From NCBI GenBank assembly GCA_014960805.1, contig CP063163.1:855001-919000 (forward strand): a stretch of 64,000 nt of DNA, given 5' to 3'. Source of the stretch: Cytobacillus suaedae (lineage in GTDB: Bacteria > Bacillota > Bacilli > Bacillales > Bacillaceae_L). Below, piece by piece: positions 44,273 through 53,487 of this stretch; positions within the stretch are counted from its first letter, which is position 1; each line of letters starts with the position of its first letter. Below the pieces are notes generated by a model. That model made no database searches, had not been told where the DNA came from, and worked only from the letters and a program-made list of their open reading frames with translations. Both the position numbers and the translations under genes were made by a program.

Positions 44273-45127
44273 TTAGCACATGTTAGGTGGGACTAAGTTT
44301 GTATTTAGGACACTTGGTAGTGTGTCATGAATATATGGTGGAGCAGGCTTAAGGACAGGTTTTTTGCCATGTGGTACTGGGTTCTCAACATATGAGAACA
44401 TTCCGGTACCATCAATGCTTGGCCCGTTCGCCCAGCGGCCTGTTGCACTTTCATTTCCTCTTGAGTAATTGAATAGTACATGTGAAACTTCTTGTTTTTC
44501 AAGTTCACGAGGGAAGGTACTTGGAACAACTACATTTTCTTTTGCTTCTAGCTCATAGATTGCAGCTAACCATTGGTTTTGATGCATCGTATCCCTTGCA
44601 ATAAGCCATGAAAGCATATCTTTAACTCCTCGGTCTGTAGTCGCTTCATACAGGCGAACCGCTTGTAATCGACCTTGAGATTCCGAATTTAGATTTGCCC
44701 TGAAATCAGCTAAAAGATTTCCACTAGCAATGATGTAGTCGGCTGTCCAACGATTCCCTACACTATCAGCTGGCATTGCACCTAATCCAGAAACGATGGC
44801 ATGCTGAGGGTTCATTCCTCCTAGAATGGCACCGATAATAGGATCTTTTGCAGCCACTTCTAAATCTCCAACAGGAGCACCATCAAGTAATCTAGCAATC
44901 ATTGTTGCTAGCATTTCAATATGTGCAAGCTCCTCAGCACCTGTGTCCATTAATAAATCTTTATACTTCCCATTTCCTCTAACATTCCAACCTTGAAATA
45001 AGTATTGTAAAGCAACAGAAATTTCTCCAAATTGTCCACCTAAAATTTCTTGCAATTGTTTCGCAAATAGGGGATCTGGCCGCTCTGGCTTTGCTCTATA
45101 TTGCAATTCTTTAACATGATAAAACAT
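44273..45127 (-). CDS. Manganese catalase family protein (YdbD-like)
   Basis: A 284-residue ferritin-like four-helix protein of the dinuclear manganese catalase family. Metal-ligand segments include QFGEISVALQYLFQGW, TGAEELAHIEMLATMIA and LIARDTMHQNQWLAAI. Its full length is closer to YdbD than to the shorter coat protein CotJC. It would remove hydrogen peroxide. It is monocistronic and bordered on both sides by the same GC-rich repeat. Confidence 0.9.
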   Translation of the reverse strand: MFYHVKELQYRAKPERPDPLFAKQLQEILGGQFGEISVALQYLFQGWNVRGNGKYKDLLMDTGAEELAHIEMLATMIARLLDGAPVGDLEVAAKDPIIGAILGGMNPQHAIVSGLGAMPADSVGNRWTADYIIASGNLLADFRANLNSESQGRLQAVRLYEATTDRGVKDMLSWLIARDTMHQNQWLAAIYELEAKENVVVPSTFPRELEKQEVSHVLFNYSRGNESATGRWANGPSIDGTGMFSYVENPVPHGKKPVLKPAPPYIHDTLPSVLNTNLVPPNMC

Positions 45128-45229
45128 CTTTTCAGCAACCCTTCTAATCTAACTCTGAAATTCATTATAAATTCCATGCTAGTAGGCTATGCACCTATGT
45201 ATTGAAGGGTGTATAATAAGAAAATTAAT

Positions 45230-45281
45230 GGGCGCTGAATTTAGTGATTTAGCACTTTAACGCAGTGGGGGTCAGGCCCCA
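45230..45281. repeat. GC-rich hairpin repeat, copy 2
   Basis: It shares GTGATTTA..ACTTTAA.GCA..GGGGGTCAGGCCCC with the copy at 44208-44261. The left arm is degenerate (GGGCGCTGA). It lies in the divergent interval between the Mn catalase gene and azlC, where a terminator role is less obvious. Confidence 0.75.
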
Positions 45282-45357
45282 GAACATAAATATTGAAAAA
45301 TATCATATTTTTTAAGAGAATAATAATTATCTTTATTGAAGAAGGAGAACAAACAGC

Positions 45358-46077
45358 ATGTCAACTACCATTCTAGCGAAAAAGCATACTGACTTTCGTG
45401 AAGGCGTGCAAGCTGGCATTAGTATTGCGTTAGGCTATATGCCCATCGCATTGACTTTCGGCTTAATTGCAAAATCAACGGGATTATCAGTCTCGGAAAC
45501 AGTTCTTATGAGTTTACTCGTTTTTGCTGGGGCATCACAATACATAGCTTTAAGCTTACTAGCTGTCGGAACCGGTATTTTAGAAGTTATCTTAACAACC
45601 TTCATTGTGAACATTCGACATTTATTAATGAGCGCATCCTTAAATGAAAAGGTCGAAGATGATCATCCAGGTAAAAAGGCTCTTTATGCGTTTGGAGTAA
45701 CAGATGAAACTTTTTCTGTATCTGCTATAAAAGAGGGTACAGTTTCTTCTGGTTATATGTTTGGCGTCATTATCATCGCCTACTCAAGCTGGGTCATAAA
45801 TTCTGGAATTGGTCATGTGATAGGTTCGAGTTTGCCTCACACACTTCAAGAAAGTATGTCTGTTGCACTATATGCAATGTTTGTTGGTCTTCTAGTACCA
45901 TCCATGAAAAAACATAAAAAAGTAGTGGTTTTAGCTTGCACTGCAGCAATATGTAACACACTTTTTTCACAGTTTCTTTCAACAGGTTGGGCAATTGTCT
46001 TGGCTACACTTGTTGCAGCAGTAGTGGTTGAACTTTTTGCGAAAACTCCAAATCAGGAGGAAGAGATTAGTGGATAA
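45358..46077 (+). CDS. azlC: AzlC family branched-chain amino acid exporter, large subunit
   Basis: A 239-residue membrane protein with about seven segments and the AzlC hallmark GVQAGISIALGYMPIALTFGLIAKS, followed by FAGASQYIALSLL. AzlCD exports branched-chain amino acids and leucine analogues. The ATG follows AAGGAG. It overlaps azlD by 8 bp. Confidence 0.92.
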   Translation: MSTTILAKKHTDFREGVQAGISIALGYMPIALTFGLIAKSTGLSVSETVLMSLLVFAGASQYIALSLLAVGTGILEVILTTFIVNIRHLLMSASLNEKVEDDHPGKKALYAFGVTDETFSVSAIKEGTVSSGYMFGVIIIAYSSWVINSGIGHVIGSSLPHTLQESMSVALYAMFVGLLVPSMKKHKKVVVLACTAAICNTLFSQFLSTGWAIVLATLVAAVVVELFAKTPNQEEEISG

Positions 46078-46375
46078 AATGATTGTATTAATGATAATTG
46101 GCATGGCTGTAGTTACATATATACCAAGAATGCTTCCACTTGTGTTTCTAAATGGAATAAAACTGCCACCGTTTCTTCAGGGTGTGTTAAAAAATGTTCC
46201 ATATGCGACATTAGGTGCCTTAATTGTACCAGGTATTTTCTTAATTAATGAAGATATATGGTTCGGAGTCATAGGTGCAGTCACAGCATTTGTTGTTGCC
46301 TATCTAGGTGCCAACGTAATCATGGTTGTATTAAGCGCCATTGTTTCACTAAGCATTTATTCTTATTTCTTTTAA
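46070..46375 (+). CDS. azlD: AzlD family exporter small subunit
   Basis: A 101-residue membrane protein with four helices and the AzlD pattern VTYIPRMLPLVFLNGIKLPPFLQGVLKNVPYATLGALIVPG. It begins with GTG, 9 bases after AGGAGG, inside the end of azlC, so the two are translationally coupled. Confidence 0.9.
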   Translation: MDKMIVLMIIGMAVVTYIPRMLPLVFLNGIKLPPFLQGVLKNVPYATLGALIVPGIFLINEDIWFGVIGAVTAFVVAYLGANVIMVVLSAIVSLSIYSYFF

Positions 46376-46378
46376 TAT

Positions 46379-46420
46379 AAAAAATCACCGGGGTTTCAAC
46401 AAACACCGGTGATTTTTAAT
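46379..46420. terminator. Bidirectional terminator
   Basis: AAAATCACCGG/CCGGTGATTTT stem with A and T runs between azlD and the converging SCO gene. Confidence 0.92.
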
Positions 46421-46424
46421 GTAA

Positions 46425-47009
46425 TTAGATTTCTTTCATGATTTTAGCAAAGACTTTATCTGTATCGAACTGTTTGTCCATACCTAATACTTCAATGATA
46501 TGATTTTCCTCGTCAATTAGGTAGGTAGAGGTTGTATGAATAATCATCCCGTTCCCAGGGTCACGATATAGAAAGTCAAATGCCTCAGCCACTTGCTGAG
46601 TAGCTTCATCGCTTCCTCTTAATAAAACCCAATCCTTTTGATTTTCGATTCCAAACGCTTTTCCATATTGCTTAAGTGCGTGTTGTGTATCGCGTTCTGG
46701 GTCTATCGTAATCGTTAAAAATTCAACTTTATCTCCGAAGACTCCTTCCGCCTCTAACTTTTCACGGAGCTGTTTCATTTTGTGAGTAGTAGCAGGACAG
46801 ATATCTGGGCAGTTTATATAGATAAATTCAATTAGGCGTACTTTAGGCTCTAGTTCACTAAAAACATATTCTTCACCGTAAGCGGTTTCCATTACTACAT
46901 CCTCAGGGAGATCCATACTAGCTTGACGGTATAGCGTAAAATAAAAAATACCACCGAGTATTCCTACTACAAGAAGGGAGATAAAGGTAATATATAGTTT
47001 CTTCAACAC
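46425..47009 (-). CDS. SCO1/SenC family copper chaperone
   Basis: A 194-residue protein with an N-terminal membrane anchor (residues 5-27) and a thioredoxin-like domain. The copper motif CPDIC lies in IYINCPDICPATTHKM and the distal His in GMIIHTTSTYLID. Such proteins insert copper into the CuA site of cytochrome c oxidase. GTG (47009) or TTG (47006) may be the start, both behind GGAG. Confidence 0.9.
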   Translation of the reverse strand: MLKKLYITFISLLVVGILGGIFYFTLYRQASMDLPEDVVMETAYGEEYVFSELEPKVRLIEFIYINCPDICPATTHKMKQLREKLEAEGVFGDKVEFLTITIDPERDTQHALKQYGKAFGIENQKDWVLLRGSDEATQQVAEAFDFLYRDPGNGMIIHTTSTYLIDEENHIIEVLGMDKQFDTDKVFAKIMKEI

Positions 47010-47213
47010 AGTTCACTCCGAATCTTTTTACAATATATTAGTGTTGAATATAATACTATCATACAAATTAAAAGAACTCCTACAAATGATTGAACATTGT
47101 TTGACAAAAAAAGGACGAACTTGTTCTAACTATTCACTGATTACACTAAAATGTATAGTGGCAGGGTTGTACCATTTACCTTACATAACCAAAACATAGA
47201 AGGGGGACCCAGT

Positions 47214-48473
47214 ATGAGAAAAGTCATTGGTTGGTCAATTGTTGGCTATTTATTATTTGCACTTTTTATGACTTGGTATTTGTTTTATGGTGCGAATACC
47301 ATAGTACCAGCTGAGTTAAAAGGGACGGCAGCAGATCCTGAAACATTTTTAAATACACGCGAGCTATTGTTAACAGAAGAGTATTCTCAAATTCGAAATT
47401 TATTGTTCTTTCTCAATATTCCACTTGAATGGATTATTTATCTTTTCATCCTAGTACTTGGGGTTTCTGCAAAATTTCGAAATTGGTCAAAAGGTACTTC
47501 AAATGTATCTATACTTCAAACAGCTATTTATGTATTCTGGTTATCATTGATTGTAAAGGTACTAACGTTTCCTTTTCAGTATGTGGGGTATACATTATCT
47601 AAGCAATATAATATTACGACTCAGGCCTTTCCTGGTTGGATGAGGGACGTAGTAATTGACTTTTGGGTGAACTATGCAATGACATTTTTGATTGTTGCGG
47701 TGTTATATTGGTTAATCCGTAAGAGTACGAAAAGATGGTGGTTATATGCATGGTTAGCTTCCATTCCATTTGCACTTTTTCTAATGTTTGTACAACCTGT
47801 CATTATTGACCCACTATATAATGAATTTTACCCTTTAAAGGATAAGGAACTTGAGGCAAAAATATTAACACTAGCTGCTGAGGCTGATATTCCGTCTGAG
47901 CATGTTTATGAGGTTAATATGTCTGAAAAAACGAATGCTTTAAATGCCTATGTAACCGGAATTGGCTCAAACTCTCGTATTGTATTGTGGGATACAACCC
48001 TCAATCGTTTAGATGATGAAGCAATTTTATTTATCATGGCACATGAAATGGCACATTATGTGAAGAAGCACATCTATGTGGGTATAGCTGGGTATGTAAT
48101 TCTTACATTAGTTGGACTATTTATCGTTCATAAGCTTATGGCATTCTGTATTCGTCGATACGGCTCTTTACTTAAAGTGAACGATATGAGGGATATAGCC
48201 TCGCTCCCATTATTCTTGTTATTAATTTCTGTATTAACCTTTGCTTCAAGCCCGTTTTCTAACGCAGTATCTAGGTATCAGGAGAAAACAGCAGACACTT
48301 ATGCAATCGAAATGACACAAAATAATGAAGCAGCCGTTGAAACATTTCAAGAGCTAACGAAAGCTGGATTAAGCCAGGTCAATCCTCCTTTCTTAGTAAA
48401 GCTGTTTAGGTATGGTCACCCGACAATGCTTGAAAGAATTTCTTATCTAGAAAATTACGAAAAAAATGAATAA
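47214..48473 (+). CDS. yhfN: M48 family membrane zinc metalloprotease (YhfN-like)
   Basis: A 419-residue polytopic protein of the Ste24/CAAX-protease type. The zinc motif is HEMAH in FIMAHEMAHYVKKH near residue 280, with a downstream glutamate ligand in RYQEKTADTYAIEM. About seven membrane segments surround it. I chose the ATG at 47214 after AAGGGGG. Its size and place match YhfN of B. subtilis; the substrate is unknown. Confidence 0.88.
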   Translation: MRKVIGWSIVGYLLFALFMTWYLFYGANTIVPAELKGTAADPETFLNTRELLLTEEYSQIRNLLFFLNIPLEWIIYLFILVLGVSAKFRNWSKGTSNVSILQTAIYVFWLSLIVKVLTFPFQYVGYTLSKQYNITTQAFPGWMRDVVIDFWVNYAMTFLIVAVLYWLIRKSTKRWWLYAWLASIPFALFLMFVQPVIIDPLYNEFYPLKDKELEAKILTLAAEADIPSEHVYEVNMSEKTNALNAYVTGIGSNSRIVLWDTTLNRLDDEAILFIMAHEMAHYVKKHIYVGIAGYVILTLVGLFIVHKLMAFCIRRYGSLLKVNDMRDIASLPLFLLLISVLTFASSPFSNAVSRYQEKTADTYAIEMTQNNEAAVETFQELTKAGLSQVNPPFLVKLFRYGHPTMLERISYLENYEKNE

Positions 48474-48487
48474 GTGAGTATTCCTCT

Positions 48488-48522
48488 AGGTTTCTGTTCT
48501 ATTACAGAAACCTTTTTTTTAT
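48488..48522 (+). terminator. yhfN terminator
   Basis: AGGTTTCTG/CAGAAACCT stem followed by eight T. Confidence 0.93.
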
Positions 48523-48558
48523 TTTTTAAAGGAAAACTGTTCCAATTTTAAAAATACT

Positions 48559-48598
48559 GTTATATAATACTAGTAAATTATATAAACTGTATTATAAC
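48559..48598. promoter_or_regulatory. Inverted repeat over the aceB promoter region
   Basis: GTTATATAATAC (48559-48570) and GTATTATAAC (48589-48598) are inverted copies apart from one extra T. The left arm contains a -10-like TATAAT. The site lies 30 bp before aceB and could bind a dimeric regulator of the glyoxylate genes. Confidence 0.45.
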
Positions 48599-48627
48599 AA
48601 TGTTAAAGAAAGGTGTTGTGGTAGTAA

Positions 48628-50217
48628 ATGGCTACACAAACGTCAGGAATTCAAATTTTAGGAAGAATGACTGATCAATACAAAGAAATATTGACACCTG
48701 GGGCATTAGTACTTATTAAAAAGCTTGAGCGAAAATTTGGTGAAAGTCGCAGACAATTATTAAACGCACGAGTAGAAAGACAGAAACAAATTGAACAAGG
48801 GATATTACCCGACTTCCTTCCAGAAACAGAACATATTCGAAAGGGAGAATGGACAGTAGCACCTCTTCCTAAAGACTTGTTAGATCGGCGGGTTGAAATA
48901 ACGGGACCAGTTGACCGAAAGATGATTATAAATGCATTAAATTCTGGGGCAAAAGTTTTTATGGCAGACTTTGAGGATGCAAATTCACCCTCTTGGGAGA
49001 ATGTCATTGAAGGTCAAATTAACTTAAGAGATGCAGTTAACCGAACAATTTCCTTTGTAAATCCAAATGGCAAAACCTATCAGCTTGGCGAAGAAATAGC
49101 TACGTTAAAAGTCCGTCCAAGAGGATGGCATTTAGAGGAAAAGCATATTGTACTTGATGGGCAAAGAGTATCAGCTAGCTTAGTAGATTTCGGACTGTTT
49201 TTCTACCATAATGCGAAAAGGTTACTTGAGAACGGAAGCGGGCCATACTTTTATTTGCCTAAAATGGAAAGTCATAAAGAAGCAAGATTATGGAACGATG
49301 TCTTTGTCTTTGCACAAAACGAACTCGATATTCCTCAAAAAAGCATTAAAGCAACTGTGTTAATTGAAACGATTTTAGCTACGTTTGAAGTGGATGAGAT
49401 TCTTTATGAACTTCGAGATCATTCAGCGGGCTTAAACTGTGGGCGTTGGGATTATATTTTCAGCTACATTAAGAAGTTCCGTCACTTAGAAAATGTTATT
49501 TTGCCAGACAGGGCGGTTGTAACTATGTCAGTACCGTTTATGAGTGCCTATTCCCAATTAGTTATCAAAACGTGTCATAAACGTAATGTTCATGCTATTG
49601 GTGGAATGGCTGCTCAGATACCAGTAAAAAATGATGAGAAGGCAAATGAAGAAGCATTCGCAAAGGTTAGGGCAGACAAAGAACGTGAGGCACGAAATGG
49701 CCATGATGGAACATGGGTAGCACATCCAGGACTAGTGCCTGTAGCCAAAGCGATTTTTGATAAATATATGCCAGAAGAAAACCAAATCGCTAATAAGCGT
49801 GAGGATGTGCATGTTACCGCAGCCGACCTCCTAGCTGTACCGGAGGGAGCTATAACTGAAGCCGGAGTTCGAACCAATATTAATGTAGGAATTCAATACA
49901 TTGAATCATGGCTGAGAGGTAAAGGAGCTGCTCCGATTCACAATTTAATGGAAGATGCTGCAACCGCTGAAATATCAAGAGCACAAGTTTGGCAATGGGT
50001 TCGTCATCCAAAAGGTGTCCTTGATGATGGTCGAAAGGTCGACTTTGCATTAATTGACCAATTACAAGAAGAAGAGTTGCAAAAAATCAAACTTGAAGTT
50101 GGCGAAGAGAACTTTAAAAAAGGTCGCTTCAAAGAGGCAACGCATCTATTTGAAAAATTAGTACGAAATGATGATTTTGAGGAGTTTTTAACACTTGATG
50201 GCTATGAAATTTTATAA
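48628..50217 (+). CDS. aceB: Malate synthase A
   Basis: A 529-residue enzyme of the malate synthase A type. Conserved segments include [49 protein letters not shown] and VWQWVRHP. It condenses glyoxylate with acetyl-CoA. It lies 26 bp before aceA, so the two glyoxylate-shunt enzymes form an operon. B. subtilis 168 lacks this pathway, so the pair separates this organism from that species. Confidence 0.96.
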   Translation: MATQTSGIQILGRMTDQYKEILTPGALVLIKKLERKFGESRRQLLNARVERQKQIEQGILPDFLPETEHIRKGEWTVAPLPKDLLDRRVEITGPVDRKMIINALNSGAKVFMADFEDANSPSWENVIEGQINLRDAVNRTISFVNPNGKTYQLGEEIATLKVRPRGWHLEEKHIVLDGQRVSASLVDFGLFFYHNAKRLLENGSGPYFYLPKMESHKEARLWNDVFVFAQNELDIPQKSIKATVLIETILATFEVDEILYELRDHSAGLNCGRWDYIFSYIKKFRHLENVILPDRAVVTMSVPFMSAYSQLVIKTCHKRNVHAIGGMAAQIPVKNDEKANEEAFAKVRADKEREARNGHDGTWVAHPGLVPVAKAIFDKYMPEENQIANKREDVHVTAADLLAVPEGAITEAGVRTNINVGIQYIESWLRGKGAAPIHNLMEDAATAEISRAQVWQWVRHPKGVLDDGRKVDFALIDQLQEEELQKIKLEVGEENFKKGRFKEATHLFEKLVRNDDFEEFLTLDGYEIL

Positions 50218-50243
50218 AAAATAGATTAATAGGAGGAATTAAC

Positions 50244-51524
50244 ATGACGAATGAAAGAGTACAAAAGCTTCAAGAAAGCTGGGAATTAGATAAGCGTTGG
50301 AATGGAGTACAACGACCATATTCGGCAGAGGATGTTATTCGATTAAGAGGCTCAATTGATATTGAGCATACATTAGCACGTCGTGGTGCAGAAAAACTGT
50401 GGAACTTACTTCATAAAGAAGACTATGTTAATGCATTAGGTGCGTTAACTGGAAACCAAGCGGTTCAACAAGTAAAAGCAGGTTTAAAAGCGATTTATTT
50501 AAGTGGCTGGCAGGTAGCTGCTGATGCTAACCTTTCAGGGCACATGTACCCGGACCAAAGCTTATACCCAGCAAATAGTGTACCGAGTGTAGTAAAGAGA
50601 ATTAATCAAGCTTTACAACGTGCAGACCAGATTCAACATTTAGAAGGTAAAGGAGATACAGATTGGTTTGCTCCAATCGTTGCTGATGCTGAGGCTGGGT
50701 TTGGAGGACAATTAAACGTTTTCGAACTAATGAAAGGAATGATTGAAGCTGGTGCGGCAGGAGTACACTTTGAAGACCAGTTATCTTCCGAAAAGAAATG
50801 TGGACATTTAGGAGGAAAAGTTTTACTTCCAACCCAAACTGCAGTGAAAAACTTAATCTCTGCTCGCTTAGCCGCTGATGTAATGGGGGTACCAACTATC
50901 CTTGTGGCGAGAACGGATGCGGATGCAGCTGATTTAATTACAAGTGATATTGATCCTGTAGATCAGGAATTTATCACGGGTGAGAGAACACCTGAAGGAT
51001 TTTTTAGAACAAAAGCAGGTATGGACCAGGCAATTGCACGTGGCTTAGCTTATGCTCCTTATGCGGATCTAGTTTGGTGTGAAACATCTGAACCTAACTT
51101 AGAACAAGCACAGCGTTTTGCTGATGCAATTCATGAAAAGTTCCCTGGTAAGCTACTGGCATATAACTGTTCTCCTTCATTTAACTGGAAGAAGAAATTG
51201 GATGATGCAACAATTGAAAAATTCCAGGTGGAGTTAGGGAAAATGGGTTACAAGTTCCAATTCGTAACATTAGCAGGCTTCCATGCCCTTAATCACAGTA
51301 TGTTTGAGTTAGCACGTGGCTATAAAGAAAGAGGAATGGGTGCGTACTCTGAGCTTCAGGAGGCTGAGTTTGCAAGTGAACAACATGGCTACACTGCTAC
51401 TCGCCACCAACGTGAGGTTGGCACAGGCTACTTTGATGAAGTGTCACAAGTTATATCTGGTGGTACGTCTTCAACTACAGCATTAAAAGGTTCTACAGAG
51501 GAAGAGCAATTTACAGGAGCATAA
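50244..51524 (+). CDS. aceA: Isocitrate lyase
   Basis: A 426-residue TIM-barrel lyase with the catalytic loop [13 protein letters not shown] near residue 187, [12 protein letters not shown] and [13 protein letters not shown]. It splits isocitrate into succinate and glyoxylate, feeding AceB and allowing growth on acetate or fatty acids. The ATG follows AGGAGG. A terminator comes directly after. Confidence 0.97.
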   Translation: MTNERVQKLQESWELDKRWNGVQRPYSAEDVIRLRGSIDIEHTLARRGAEKLWNLLHKEDYVNALGALTGNQAVQQVKAGLKAIYLSGWQVAADANLSGHMYPDQSLYPANSVPSVVKRINQALQRADQIQHLEGKGDTDWFAPIVADAEAGFGGQLNVFELMKGMIEAGAAGVHFEDQLSSEKKCGHLGGKVLLPTQTAVKNLISARLAADVMGVPTILVARTDADAADLITSDIDPVDQEFITGERTPEGFFRTKAGMDQAIARGLAYAPYADLVWCETSEPNLEQAQRFADAIHEKFPGKLLAYNCSPSFNWKKKLDDATIEKFQVELGKMGYKFQFVTLAGFHALNHSMFELARGYKERGMGAYSELQEAEFASEQHGYTATRHQREVGTGYFDEVSQVISGGTSSTTALKGSTEEEQFTGA

Positions 51525-51534
51525 ATGGTAGTGG

Positions 51535-51563
51535 AAAAAGCCCGGATTGGGCTTTTTCTTTTT
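51535..51563 (+). terminator. aceBA terminator
   Basis: AAAAAGCCC/GGGCTTTTT stem followed by CTTTTT. Confidence 0.9.
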
Positions 51564-51579
51564 CCAAATTAAGGACAGG

Positions 51580-51658
51580 TCGGACTGAGAATCCGTTATT
51601 TTATTAAAAATGGGCCAAATTGGTATAGAAACGGACTCAGAGTCCTTTATTGGTCTTC
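51580..51658. repeat. Left part of a ~51-bp-period GAGTCC repeat interrupted by the IS
   Basis: CGGACTGAGAATCCGTTATT (51581) and CGGACTCAGAGTCCTTTATT (51632) are 51 bp apart and each is a short imperfect palindrome. Related units continue after the insertion element at 53099-53165. Confidence 0.6.
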
Positions 51659-51727
51659 TGTCAAGAAAGTGGATACTAAAAATAGAGACATTTATAAATC
51701 AAACCACTACCGCACTTCGTTTGGTAA

Positions 51728-51775
51728 GGTGTTAGAAGTAATCAATCAAAACCATGATTGATTACTTTTAACACC
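51728..51775. other. 21-bp hairpin at the 3' end of the IS element
   Basis: GGTGTTAGAAGTAATCAATCA (51728-51748) pairs with its complement at 51755-51775 with one G-T wobble and a 6-base loop. It lies just after the transposase stop codon, inside the left inverted repeat, and lacks a T run. Confidence 0.85.
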
Positions 51776-51786
51776 AAATGGGTTCT

Positions 51787-52632
51787 TTATGATACTATTT
51801 CCCAATCCATTTCTTGGTTTTTTCTCTCATATTGATTAGGAGAACAGTTACCCAAAGTTGAGTGTTTTCTCTTTTCATTATAAAAACTAGATATATAATA
51901 ATTAATAGCTTTAATAGCTTCAGCTCTTGTGGTAAAACGTCTGCGATAAATCAAATCTTTCTTAATTGTGGCATGAAAGGACTCAATACAAGCGTTATCG
52001 TATGGATCGCCCTTCTTGCTCATACTAATTTGAATATCTTTCTGTTCTAACCTTTCGATATAACCCTTAGAACAATATTGAGAACCTCTATCTGAATGAT
52101 GAATAAGCCCTTCGGCAGGCTGCCTTGTTGTAATCGCCATATTTAATGCTTGTAGAGATAATTCAGTTTTCATATGAGAAGCCAGACTCCATCCTACAAT
52201 TTTCCTTGAAAATAAGTCCATAATGGATGATAAAAAAACCCAGCCTTCAATCGTCCAAATATATGTAATGTCAGATACCCACACCTGATTAGGTTGTTCT
52301 ACATTAAATTGGCGATTTACTAGATTAGGGTAAATATATAAATCATGAATTGAATCTGTAGTAACCACGTACTTATCTTTTGGTGTAGCTGTTAAACCCA
52401 TCTCTTTCATCAAGCGTGCTACTGTCTTTTGTGAGATAGTATAGCCCCATTCAATCAAATCAGCGTGTACTCTAGGACTCCCATAAGTCCCAAAACTTTC
52501 ATGAAATGACTTACAAATTTTTTGCTGAATTTCCAATCGGTATGCGTTTTTCTCAGATTGAGGCCCGTTCTGATTATTCAACCACTTATAATAGCCACTT
52601 GTAGAAACTTCTAGTGCTCTGCACATCTTCAC
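51787..52632 (-). CDS. IS3-family transposase OrfB (DDE integrase)
   Basis: 281 residues from a GTG; the frame continues upstream to about 52680, overlapping the end of orfA. The HTH_21 segment RALEVSTSGYYKWL is followed by the integrase core with D in VWVSDITY, D in HSDRGSQYCS and E in DNACIESFHATIKKD. OrfB is normally made as an OrfAB fusion through a -1 frameshift; GAAAAAC near the orfA end is a plausible slip site. Confidence 0.92.
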   Translation of the reverse strand: MKMCRALEVSTSGYYKWLNNQNGPQSEKNAYRLEIQQKICKSFHESFGTYGSPRVHADLIEWGYTISQKTVARLMKEMGLTATPKDKYVVTTDSIHDLYIYPNLVNRQFNVEQPNQVWVSDITYIWTIEGWVFLSSIMDLFSRKIVGWSLASHMKTELSLQALNMAITTRQPAEGLIHHSDRGSQYCSKGYIERLEQKDIQISMSKKGDPYDNACIESFHATIKKDLIYRRRFTTRAEAIKAINYYISSFYNEKRKHSTLGNCSPNQYERKNQEMDWEIVS

Positions 52633-52673
52633 TATAGAGTTTTCATCAGTATGAGCCTGAATGAACGCATAAA

Positions 52674-52967
52674 TTACGCTTGGTTTTTCGCGAAGATGTG
52701 CATGGCCTTTTTTAAGATTTCATTTTCTTCTCTCAACTGTTGCATTTCTTTATCATGTTGCTTTTTTAATTTTTCTAACTCCGTAGGAGTTATATAGGTT
52801 ACTCCAGTCTGCGCAGCATTCAATTTATTCCTGTAAGCTGCAACCCATCGACTAATTGATTTCGGAGAGATCTCGAGTTCATATGCAACTTGGGTAGCTT
52901 TTCTACCTTCTTCTACAATTAATTTTGAAACATACTCTTTATACTCTGGTGTAAAATGTTTTCCCAT
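52674..52967 (-). CDS. IS3-family OrfA (helix-turn-helix)
   Basis: A 97-residue DNA-binding protein with the HTH EEGRKATQVAYELEISPKSISRWV and a C-terminal leucine-zipper-like coiled coil (LKKQHDKEMQQLREENEILKKAM). It recognises the element ends as OrfA or as part of the OrfAB transposase. Confidence 0.92.
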   Translation of the reverse strand: MGKHFTPEYKEYVSKLIVEEGRKATQVAYELEISPKSISRWVAAYRNKLNAAQTGVTYITPTELEKLKKQHDKEMQQLREENEILKKAMHIFAKNQA

Positions 52968-53098
52968 TTGAACACGTCCTTATAAATGATGATTGTATTA
53001 TATATTATAAATCTCATTTTGACGTATCCACTTTTTAGACTAACTTTATTATTCTTTAAATATTGGCGTTAAAGTGCATACTATTAGTTAAATAAAGG

Positions 53099-53165
53099 AA
53101 TTTGAGTCCGCGAAAGAATTAAAATAGTTCATTTTTGAGTGAATAACGGTATCTGAGTCCACATA
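53099..53165. repeat. Right part of the ~51-bp-period GAGTCC repeat
   Basis: GAGTCC at 53104 and again at 53155, 51 bp apart, with similar neighbours (AATTTGAGTCCGC and TATCTGAGTCCAC). It is the continuation of the units left of the insertion element. Confidence 0.55.
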
Positions 53166-53199
53166 AGCCAATTGTATGCATTTCATGAGTTGGACTTAA

Positions 53200-53238
53200 C
53201 AAAAAAACTGGCTAACGTCTAAGTCAGCCAGTTTTTTT
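53200..53238. terminator. Terminator downstream of the small membrane gene
   Basis: AAAAAAACTGGCT and AGCCAGTTTTTTT form a long stem directly after, and overlapping, the stop of the leftward gene at 53224. Confidence 0.92.
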
Positions 53239-53418
53239 ACGTTCAGCCCTTATAATAGCCGATAAGATTCTTCCGCTTATGACAAATAAACATGTGCCAA
53301 TTGCCAGAAGTAAATAAAAGAATTCTTTTGAAAGAGCAATTCCTAATGGGTATAGAGAAGAGAAACCATAGAGGAGTATCCCTACGAATAACAACAAAAA
53401 CGGCAGCCTACCATTCAT
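53224..53418 (-). CDS. Small two-helix membrane protein, unrecognised
   Basis: A 64-residue protein (MNGRLPFLLLFVGILLYGF...) with two hydrophobic helices (about residues 4-22 and 32-50) and a basic tail, RAERKKTG. The ATG follows GAGGTG; a longer frame to 53442 lacks a ribosome site. I do not recognise a family. Confidence 0.6.
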   Translation of the reverse strand: MNGRLPFLLLFVGILLYGFSSLYPLGIALSKEFFYLLLAIGTCLFVISGRILSAIIRAERKKTG

Positions 53419-53487
53419 AACTAACACCTCGCATTTGGCCACAGCTATTTGTTTTTTTGTGGAGAAAAACTAGATTTTAAAGACAAG

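Larger units (their letters stand above)
51660..53040 (-). mobile_element. IS3-family insertion sequence, apparently intact
   Basis: About 1.38 kb. The ends form imperfect inverted repeats: GTCAAGAAAGTGGATAC on the left and, read inward from the right, GTCTAAAAAGTGGATAC. They enclose orfA and orfB in the IS3 arrangement, with an intact DDE transposase. No convincing short target duplication is seen next to these ends. A 21-bp hairpin lies at the 3' end of the element. Confidence 0.9.

Noticed and set aside
51655-53045. Target-site duplication of the IS3 element
   Set aside because: The bases just outside the inverted repeats (TTCT on the left, TAAC on the right) do not match at 3-4 bp.
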